Shown in pieces: positions 18,338 through 24,938 of a stretch of 24,938 nucleotides of DNA. Both the position numbers and the translations under genes were made by a program. How positions within the stretch are numbered: position 1 is the stretch's first letter; every line of letters starts with the position of its first letter. Below the pieces are notes generated by a model. The model ran no database searches. It saw only the letters and a list, made by a program, of their open reading frames with translations, and was not told the DNA's origin. The stretch spans positions 247,378 to 272,315 of the forward strand of contig BFEA01000527.1 of the NCBI GenBank assembly GCA_003427395.1, read 5' to 3'. The stretch is from Chara braunii. Its lineage: Eukaryota > Streptophyta > Charophyceae > Charales > Characeae.

Positions 18338-20692
18338 GCCTATTCCATAACCTGGAAAAGCGTTGAGTGTGACTGCGAGGTCTGGGGAAACCCCTTGGCC
18401 GCCATCCTAGACTCGGGATCGTCAGCGGTCGCCATTTCTTGGAGATTGACAAAACAATTGGGAAGGGAAGGGAAGGTTCAGCCCCTCCGACCGGATGAAC
18501 TGTATATATCCGATACGGAAGACATCATTCATTGTAAAGGGCGAATAACGAACGTGCCTATACGGGTGGGGCGGGTGCATTGTTTGTGCGACGCAATCGT
18601 GCTGGACGTACAGGCGTATGATGTTCTGCTAGGCATTCCGTGGCAGGCGGCGGTCGGAGCGCGAATGCACTTTGACAGTTGTAAGGTGGTGCTCACATCG
18701 GCCCACCCCAAACCACAAACGATACCAATGAGATTGGCGGTGCATATGCGCACCCAGCCGGCGCCTCGAATCACCACGAAAGCCCATCAAATCAACATGA
18801 TCCGACGCCTGTCACCAGGCGAAAATGAAACCTCGTCGGAAACTGACGAGACTGATGTACCCAACCGATATCCGATCCGGGTTCAGGATCGGTGGCGCCA
18901 TTCTTGGCGACGAGAACCCATGGAAATTGTTCGGAGTGAATCCAATGAGTCCCATGCGTTGTCCTCTATCGTGCAGAGAGAACCCCTGCTGAGGGTGTCC
19001 CGAATAACTGACCTTTCGGAACCCCCTACGTCCTTATACCTCCGAACGGACCCCCTACCCGAAAGATTTACAGAACTTAGGGGGCTGTACGATTTGTCTT
19101 TCCGTCCCCCACGACCCCTACTCACGAATGAAAAAGCCGCTATACTCTTGAAGGAGGGGGTATCGTTTCAACCCCGAACGAGGGAATATCGGTGGGGACC
19201 GAGGGAAGTGACGCAGGCCTTTTCGGTAGAACCTTCGGGCGAAGCCGAACTGGACAGTGAGAGTGACATGGAAAGCGAGCCGATAAGCCCGGCGGACAGT
19301 CAACTCATTGTGACTATCCTTTCGGCAAAGACCGACAACTCCTTGTTTGGTGCCTCGCCTGATGCCAGCACGACGGTCCCCACGGTTGTGACGACGGTCT
19401 CCCTTACTGGGGGAACAGTAGAAGTTCAATTACCGGCCCGTGTCCCGGACGAATACAAACGCCTTCTCTTGGCAATTATACGGGCCTATCCTGAGGCCGT
19501 CAGTATTCAGGACCACGATACAGGGCTAACCCCCTTGATCCAAGACGCGATTGATACAGGGGATCACGCCCCGATACACTGCCGACCGTACCGCTATTCC
19601 CTTAAAGAAAGACAACTGGCGTTGGAAAGGGTACGGGAATTTGAGCGGTTGGGGTAGGTCGAACCATCGCTGGGACCGTGGTCCTTTCCCGTGGTCCTCG
19701 TGCCAAAACGAAACGGTTCGATCCGGGTGTGTATAGACTACCGGAAGCTGAACGCCATCACTACCAAAGATGTTTACCCCCTGCCGCGGATCGACGATTT
19801 ACTAGATGCCATCGGGTCCGCCCGAGTCTTTTCGAAGTTCGATATCCGACACGGTTTTCACCGTGTCGCGGTCCGACCGGAAGACCGCCCCAAAACGTCT
19901 TTTGTCCTATTCGAAGGCACGTGGCAATGGCTCCGGTGTCCCATGGGAATTTACAATGCCCCTGCAACATTCCAGCGGGCCATGAATATGGCCTTCACGG
20001 AGTTTGTTAACAAAACCCGACTAACTCAACCCTTGATCAATTTCTGCGTGATTGTGTATATGGATGATATCTTGGTCTTTTCGAAAATGTATGAGTACCA
20101 CGTGGAACACATTGAGTGGGTGTTGCATGCATTGAAAGATGCCGGGTTCAAAGTGGCTCTGGAGAAAAGTGAGTTCTTTCTGTCCGAAATTTCCTTTTTG
20201 GGCTATATCGTCACGGTCGAGGGACTGAAACCGGATCCCAGGAAGCCTACAGCGGTTCGAGAAGCCCCATCCCCGGTCACGCTCACTCAGGTTCGAGACT
20301 TCCTAGGGCTGGCCTCTTATTATCGAAGCTTCATTCGAAGCTTTGCTTGCCTCGCCAAGCCACTGACGAACCTGCTGAAGAAGGAGGAGCAGCTGATCTG
20401 GACTTTGGAATGCGAGGCGGCTTTTCGGGCACTCAAGGATGCTCTACTGTCCCTACGCCACAACACGAACTACACAGGGACGCTGGGAAGGTGGGCGGTG
20501 CGCCTGCAGGACTATGACTTCGACATTCGCCACCGTGCCACGCGGCAGCATGGCAACGCCGATGGATTAACGCGCCTCCTGCCGCCCAACAAGTGTCCTG
20601 CCAACGAGCGACTCATCCCGTGGAAGCCGGAAGCCATTCCGACGGAGCCGCGCTACGGGGGACTGCACGTGCTGCGCAAGGGCGACGCCTGA
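18338..20692 (+). pseudogene. pol: pol part 1: protease, reverse transcriptase, RNase H remnant
   Basis: Continues the gag frame. An aspartic protease active site D-S-G-S starts at 18410. A spacer of about 300 codons follows, then the reverse transcriptase, with a TAG at 19655 inside the G-x-V-E-P-S block. RT motifs: V-L-V-P-K-R-N-G, F-S-K-F-D-I (catalytic Asp 19841), Y-M-D-D (20057-20068), F-L-G-Y and G-L-A-S-Y-Y-R-S-F-I. About ten extra residues lie between F-Q-R-A-M-N and Y-M-D-D compared with typical Ty3 proteins. After A-L-K-D-A-L-L-S-L the text jumps directly to G-R-W-A-V-R-L-Q-D-Y-D-F and G-N-A-D-G-L-T-R, so the RNase H catalytic core (roughly 120-130 residues) is missing in frame. It ends with TGA 20690-20692. 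Confidence 0.88.
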
Positions 20693-20699
20693 GTCTAGA

Positions 20700-21524
20700 A
20701 TGGAGATTTCGCCAGAGATGGCGGACGCCATCTCCTTGCCCTCGTCCAGTTCTCTTGCTCCCTCGTCTAGTCCCAACGCCTCCTCTAAGTCACATCTAAG
20801 TTCTTGTTTCTTCTGTACTCTGCCTATGGTCCCGGATCGAAAAGGGTCACATCCGGGAGGGCCCAGTTTTCTTCTATGGGTACAGTGTAGTCAGTGTCAT
20901 ACGGTCCAATCTCACGGACAGTGCGTTAGGTACCGAAGTGAAAAGACATGGGTCTGTCCCAACTGTAGAACGGACCAAGTCCCTACCGAAAAGCGGTATC
21001 TAGACGCAAGAACAGCCGACGGATTTGCGCCCAGTGCTCGCAGGGCAGAAGTCTGGACGGACCTCCTGTTGTTAAGGAGACTGACAGGCGACTCACTGAC
21101 AGAATTGACCAAAGCCGAGCGGCGGCGAGTCACGGAGCAGGCGCACGATTATTGCTGGCAAGGATCGACGTTACAAATACGAAAAATCAAGGATGACGGA
21201 GGGTCTAGCTGGTTGACGGTTCCGCACCCTTTAGCTAGGTTCGATTGGACCCGAGCCGCTCATGAAGAGGATGTGGTCCACTTCGCGGTCAAATACACAG
21301 AAAAGGCTATCGAAAAGAATGGATGGTATTGGTCGAGAATTCGGGAAGATGAGAAATGCATCGTCCAGAATTGCCCGGCCTGCGCGGCGGACAAGGCGCC
21401 GGTACAGATGCCTCGGACGATGGTGCCTACTCGAGTAGAACGCCCCTTTCAGAGGGTTAGCATCGACACGACGGATATCAACGTTCCGAGAGGTCCTGTC
21501 GATCAGGGAGAGCTCAATGTTTAG
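20700..21524 (+). CDS. PHD finger fused to integrase N-terminus
   Basis: This 274-codon frame opens 7 bases after the RT stop, in a different frame, with ATG in a strong context (A at -3, G at +4). Residues 36-89 form a PHD-type zinc finger (C4HC3): C36, C39, C63, C66, H72, C75, C86, C89, with W84 two before C86. PHD fingers commonly read histone H3 tails, so a role in choosing insertion sites is a reasonable inference. Integrase follows: zinc-binding H188, H194, C225, C228 with 30 residues between H194 and C225, then the first catalytic Asp at D256. The frame ends at a TAG just before the V-A-V-D-H-F-S-K-W block, which is found in the -1 frame. A one-base loss near 21500-21515 is therefore likely. 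Confidence 0.8.
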   Translation: MEISPEMADAISLPSSSSLAPSSSPNASSKSHLSSCFFCTLPMVPDRKGSHPGGPSFLLWVQCSQCHTVQSHGQCVRYRSEKTWVCPNCRTDQVPTEKRYLDARTADGFAPSARRAEVWTDLLLLRRLTGDSLTELTKAERRRVTEQAHDYCWQGSTLQIRKIKDDGGSSWLTVPHPLARFDWTRAAHEEDVVHFAVKYTEKAIEKNGWYWSRIREDEKCIVQNCPACAADKAPVQMPRTMVPTRVERPFQRVSIDTTDINVPRGPVDQGELNV

Positions 21525-22477
21525 TGGCCGTCGATCATTTTTCGAAATGGATAGAGGCGTACCCTATGACCAGCCGGAATTCACAGGAGGTAGCCTGGTA
21601 CATAAACCGATTTTTGTGCATGCATCTAGACGTAGAAGAGGTGCACATGGATAATGGGTCGGAATTTCAAGGCGAAGTGGAACGTCACCTAGTCAGGGCG
21701 GACGTTAGGATTATCTAGTCGCCGGGGCATTGGCCTCAAGCCAATGGTTTGGTAGAGAATGCCAACCGACTGATTAAGATCGTTCTTAGACGGAATATCG
21801 CTGCGGGAGACACCCGGTCCTGGCCTGTCATTGTCGACCACATCTTGGCCGTCTATCGGGCTACCCCACACGGTAGTACTGGGGTGTCCCCCTTCCAACT
21901 GAGAACCAATAGTGTCCCTCGGGTGCAGTTGTCCCCCTTGGTAGGTACAGAAGTTAGAGCAACACGGGCCCAACACAGAGATAAGGCCCGCCACTACATG
22001 GACTTAATGGCTAGGGCCTATCCCCCGTTAGCGCGCCGTCGACAGCGGGCCGTAGATCGGACGCATGAACGACAGATCCGCGACTACGAGAACCGACATG
22101 CGTCCGCGGGACCACTACCTTGCTATAAAGTTGGGGACTTGGTGCAGGTACGAAAATCCGCGCGCTCCTCCAAGATCCACCCACGCTATATAGGCATTTA
22201 CGAGGTGATGGAAGTTGGCGCACGAGGCCAGCACTCCGTGAAGCTGGTTCCCAGGCACAACTCGCAAGGCCGCCGGCTGACGAGGCACGCTGCTGCTCTC
22301 CAGCCTTTTCGGCCATCGCTGGATCTCGTGCGGCCACCTGTCCTGCCCGAATCTTCTTCCTCCCTCTCTCGTGCTCCTTCGGCCTCGCCTCCTTCTCCCC
22401 CTTCTCTCCGATCGGCGTCGTCGGCGTCCGCGGAAGACCTTGCCTCGCAGGATGAACCATCGCCAACAGGAACATGA
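21512..22477 (+). pseudogene. Integrase catalytic core and C-terminal domain
   Basis: Continues integrase in the frame of gag. V-A-V-D-H-F-S-K-W begins at 21524. The second catalytic Asp is in H-M-D-N-G-S-E-F (21650) and the catalytic Glu in A-N-G-L-V-E-N (21755), with 34 codons between, one of which is a TAG (21716). Downstream are V-Y-R-A-T-P-H-G-S-T-G and a GPY/F-like module, G-D-L-V-Q-V-R-K-S then Y-I-G-I-Y-E-V. The tail of about 50 residues is serine/proline-rich and disordered. No chromodomain is seen, consistent with the PHD finger at the other end serving instead. The stop TGA 22475-22477 overlaps the next frame. Confidence 0.85.
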
Positions 22478-23000
22478 ACTGCTCGAGCACTTCCAGTCGC
22501 CCATCTAGGACGCTCTTCTCCGAAACCGGTTCAACGACGATCGGCAGCTACGCTTCGACATTCAGCAAGTGAACGTATCGGCACCCAGCGTTGCTGACTT
22601 GGCGGTGTACTCGCTCCTCACGCAGCGTGTGACGTACGCGGGCGTCTATGTGGACATATCGCTCGTGCCTGGTCAGGAATCCACGCGAGTGTGCATCGAG
22701 TTCCGAGCCATCTTGGTGGCTACGAACTGCGTGCACACAATCCCTACTTTCACCAGGGATTTAACCGTCTTGCCCGGGCAGGATCGGGAGCCGGCGTACG
22801 GGTTCTTGCGCGACTACGCCCTCCAGGTGGCCAGATCGGTGGCGCGAGTGCAGGCGAGGGGCACCCATCGCTTCACCGCATACGAAGGACTTCTGCGGCG
22901 GACTCCCGAGGGAGCACTTGCGTTGGTGCCGCAGCTCCTCGCGCTCCTCCCTCCCGCCGCGCCCCTCAACATTCAAGCTGTCCCTCCCCCTTCCCTCTAA
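22452..23000 (+). pseudogene. Accessory ORF A, first copy of a repeated unknown domain
   Basis: Not a family I recognise. ATG at 22452 (A at -3) lies 26 bases inside the end of integrase, in the +1 frame. A TAG at 22506-22508 interrupts it after 18 codons; the rest runs to TAA 22998-23000. The protein alternates predicted strands and helices. After about residue 40 come V-Y-S-L-L then G-V-Y-V-D-I, C-I-E-F-R-A-I-L-V, a helical stretch G-F-L-R-D-Y-A-L-Q-V, and a proline-rich end L-P-P-A-A-P-L-N. The last two features recur in accessory copy C, and the first part recurs in B and C. No signal peptide, membrane span or catalytic motif. Confidence 0.6.
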
Positions 23001-23927
23001 ATGCCTCCTTTCTTTTCTTACACTACCCTCCCTTACCAACTGACACAGCTCCCCTATCCTATGCGCAACTTCCCCGAGTACCGGGTGGAGCTGACGGACG
23101 TTGAGCAGTTGCCGCCCACTGACGAGGATGCGTGGGAGCTGCATCAGGCGCTGTATTCGTCGGTAGTGCTGGGCATGTTTACATTCTTCGTGGAGCACGA
23201 AGTTCATAATGTCGGCGAATTCCTCCACGTATACTACGTAATTGCCAAGCCGAAGCCGGAGCGGAAGGAGGGAACGGTGGCGCTTTACCCTTTTGGGAGG
23301 ATCGGAACGAATCGCCCGGGGCTCTTATAGCTCATTAGCATCGAGCTGCTGTCCATTGCGCAGGTAATCGCCGCAAAAGAAGAAGACTTGCAGCTTAGAC
23401 TGTGGACCGCCTCAGCCCCGTGCAGAGCGTATAACGCGGCGGTGATACCTGACTACCTGGCGCGTGAGGGGGAGTCCGTGGTGGACTTCGGGCACGAAGA
23501 CAAGCCGCTGCGGCCTCCATCATCGTATCCAAAGACGGCAGCCTTGAAGGCACCAAGAAAGAGAACCATCCCGAAGCGGCGACGAAGTCCATCGCCGAAA
23601 GTTCAGGCCTGTCGGATGGGGCCTGTTGAGGAGGTTGTCCAGCCTACACCGGTGCGCGGAGTCGATCCGGTTCGCGAGAGAAGAGCCACCCTCATCATCG
23701 GGCCCCGAAAAGGGGAGGACTGCCACCCCCGAAGAGCCCCGGAGATCCACAGGCCATCGGGAGTCGACACCTCACCGGCCCCGCCTCCCCGATCTCAATA
23801 TCCATGCAGTCGGGCCATCAGGCGCAGGGGGGGGATTGGGACGAGATCCATATCCCGCATCCAGACCCCCCCTCCTTGCAGGACCGTTCCGATTTCGCCA
23901 GCCCCTCCGGGATACCCCGGTCATTGA
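23001..23927 (+). pseudogene. Accessory ORF B with domain copy and basic tract
   Basis: Starts at ATG 23001 directly after the TAA of ORF A (TAAATG) in the same frame. The first 110 codons contain a second copy of the unknown domain: A-W-E-L-H-Q-A-L, G-M-F-T-F-F-V-E, L-H-V-Y-Y-V-I-A. A TAG at 23328 interrupts it; coding continues with I-E-L-L-S-I-A-Q-V-I-A-A and V-I-P-D-Y-L-A. Residues from 23547-23600 form a basic tract (K-A-P-R-K-R ... P-K-R-R-R) resembling a bipartite nuclear signal. Beyond about 23640 the frame remains open to 23927, but composition suggests the real frame shifts to +1 there. A SUMO-interaction-like V-I-D-I-S-S-S lies in that frame at 23920. Confidence 0.55.
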
Positions 23928-23949
23928 TATTAGCAGTTCCCCCGAGCCG

Positions 23950-24433
23950 GACGGTCCATCAAACCGACGTGGATCACATGGTGGAACTGGCCACCATCCG
24001 GCTTGAGGCTATCGAGGGGGCGCCGCGTCCTGATCCGGCATGGGAGGCGTTTTTGCAGCCTCCATTCGACGGATGTATAGCGGCGAGGTTGGTGGGCACG
24101 CTCATCTACGAGACCGGCGGGCGGCCCAACATTATGTACCATATCCTGGTTTTCGACTCTTCGCGGCGGTTAAGCGGGAGCGGAGGCCGTACACGGAGAC
24201 CCATGTGGTGCTGACGGGTCCGAGAAATCGGCCGCTGCGACGACGAATCCTTTCGGACAATTGTCGATCTCGCACCACGGGTCCTCTCGCATGTGCCGGG
24301 GGCTTTCCTTTACCCCTCCTTTGTCCAGCACCACTTCAATGAAGTGGAAGTGCCAGCCAACTAGGCCGCGCTCACGGCGTTTCTCCCTCCTCTTCCTCCC
24401 CCTCTCAATCCGGACATTGATTACTTCCTATGA
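23950..24433 (+). pseudogene. Accessory region C, third domain copy, frameshifted
   Basis: Three short reading segments join as one domain. About 23955-24150 has V-E-L-A-T-I-R-L, D-P-A-W-E-A-F-L-Q, I-M-Y-H-I-L-V. About 24150-24240, one frame back, has A-V-K-R-E-R-R and T-H-V-V-L-T-G-P-R. From about 24240 the first frame returns with F-R-T-I-V-D-L-A-P-R-V-L and ends L-P-P-L-P-P-P-L-N-P-D-I-D-Y-F. A TAG at 24362 interrupts it, and the natural end appears to be TGA 24431-24433. From A-W-E to the Y-H-I-L-V strand the spacing equals that in ORF B within one residue. Its own start codon is unclear (ATG 23979 is possible), so it may have been the C-terminal half of ORF B. Confidence 0.5.
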
Positions 24434-24508
24434 TCATCTCCACCACCACCTCTTTCTTTTTCTTCTTCTTTTCCGGCTCTAAAGCTCGCGCGATGATACG
24501 CGCTGTAT

Positions 24509-24531
24509 AAAAAAGAAAAAAAAAAAAAAAG
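24509..24531 (+). other. Purine run, possible polypurine tract
   Basis: Twenty-three purines (A-rich with two G). A polypurine tract should abut the 3' LTR, but the LTR homology starts 227 bases later. Either this is not the tract, or the 5' LTR copy has lost its first part and the real LTR starts here. The bases just before 24758 are not purine-rich. Confidence 0.3.
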
Positions 24532-24552
24532 TAATATTTTCCTTTTTACTTA

Positions 24553-24727
24553 CCGATCGGGCCAGCTGACGATAAAGGGGCCGCCCGATCGGATGTATAC
24601 TATGGGAGGAGGCGATGGAGGATGCAGATTGCATCCACGTAGATTAGGAAGATGATCGGGCCAACTGACGACGAAGAGGCCGCCCGATCATCCAAGATAT
24701 GACAACATCAGCAGTCGGAAGACTGCT
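24553..24727 (+). repeat. Cluster of four perfect hairpins before the 3' LTR
   Basis: Hairpin 1: CCGATCGGGC (24553-24562) with its inverse (24583-24592). Hairpin 2: GGATGCA (24620-24626) with TGCATCC (24630-24636). Hairpin 3: GATGATCGGGC (24651-24661) with its inverse (24682-24692). Hairpin 4: AGCAGTC (24710-24716), loop GGAA (a GNRA tetraloop), GACTGCT (24721-24727). Hairpins 1 and 3 are repeats of each other with similar 20-base loops sharing CTGACGA. The outer stem pairs differ but remain complementary. Confidence 0.8.
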
Positions 24728-24757
24728 AATTCTTCGGAACCCCCTGTGTATCACAGA

Positions 24758-24938
24758 TGTGATAAGCTCAGACCCGTATCACGCGGCTTGCCGTATCCCT
24801 GAGGAAAAATCCCGCGGAAGCCCCGAAGTACGGACGCGGATTGAAAGGGGTTTTTCTTTCTTTTTGCTTTTGTTTTCTTTTTGAAACGGCTTTTTCATTT
24901 TGTTTGGTTAATAACTCCCGCGCGGGCGAATAGCGGCC
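24758..24938 (+). repeat. 3' LTR, cut by window end
   Basis: Starts TGTGATAAGCTC and aligns with 14319-14499: ten mismatches, all in the first 95 bases, and the last 86 bases identical. It contains the T-rich stretch TTTTTCTTTCTTTTTGC and ends in the window at GCGAATAGCGGCC. The remaining LTR and any target-site duplication lie outside. Confidence 0.92.

Larger units (their letters stand above)
14319..24938 (+). mobile_element. Ty3/gypsy-type LTR retrotransposon, incomplete at window end
   Basis: Order: 5' LTR, tRNA-iMet primer site, gag, protease, reverse transcriptase, (RNase H remnant), PHD-integrase, accessory coding region, structured 3' segment, 3' LTR. Integrase after reverse transcriptase marks it as Ty3/gypsy. 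The LTR copies share 171 of 181 comparable bases, with all ten differences in the first half. The LTR may be about 2.28 kb; the full element would then be near 12.7 kb. The flanking target duplication cannot be tested because the 3' LTR leaves the window. Confidence 0.92.

Noticed and set aside
22452-24433. Envelope gene of an errantivirus-like element
   Set aside because: Position after pol invites the idea, but there is no signal peptide, transmembrane segment, cleavage site or cysteine pattern. Basic and SUMO-type motifs point to the nucleus instead.

Overview
This is a eukaryotic, repeat-dominated window with no host gene I can call firmly. I infer a streptophyte (land plant or charophyte alga). 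The long terminal repeat (LTR) retrotransposon has a primer-binding site matching plant initiator-methionine tRNA. The non-LTR elements end in a zf-RVT-type zinc-binding region, and there are several plant-style miniature inverted-repeat elements. The integrase and reverse transcriptase wording resembles Ty3/gypsy proteins I associate with Chara; that species-level guess is from memory and is weak.

Layout. 1-280: low-complexity, GC-rich DNA with a 24-bp palindrome. 290-2663: remnants of one LINE family, an inverted fragment (minus) facing a longer 5'-truncated copy (plus) that runs into a poly(A) tail. 2665-6335: a second, older LINE on the minus strand with AP endonuclease, reverse transcriptase and C-terminal parts, broken by stops and frameshifts. 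6336-14318: a mosaic of small fossils. These are retroposon tails with poly(A), two TA-flanked miniature elements of one family (8245 and 9558), two or three TTAA-flanked elements (7923, 10456, perhaps 12627), a minus-strand U6 snRNA pseudogene (8480-8558), two abutting TAA-flanked elements packed with GGAAA/TTTCC words (11485-13053), a truncated third copy (13498), and a foldback element (13321-13470).

14319 to the window end: a Ty3/gypsy-type retrotransposon of at least 10.6 kb. It has a 5' LTR (start supported by 181 bp of homology with the 3' copy; end inferred from the primer-binding site at 16603), a TATA box at 14911, gag (16793-18337), protease and reverse transcriptase (18338-20692), then a PHD finger fused to integrase starting from its own ATG (20700-22477). 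Downstream of pol lie about 2 kb of extra coding sequence holding three divergent copies of a domain I do not recognise (22452-24433), followed by a hairpin-rich stretch and the 3' LTR, cut by the window end.

The element is dead in this copy: eight premature stops, at least one frameshift in integrase, and an in-frame loss of the RNase H core. Its architecture is the most interesting content of the window: PHD-integrase in a separate frame, tightly packed stop/start junctions, a triplicated accessory domain with a nuclear-localisation-like tract and a SUMO-interaction-like motif, and paired hairpins with compensatory changes just before the 3' LTR.
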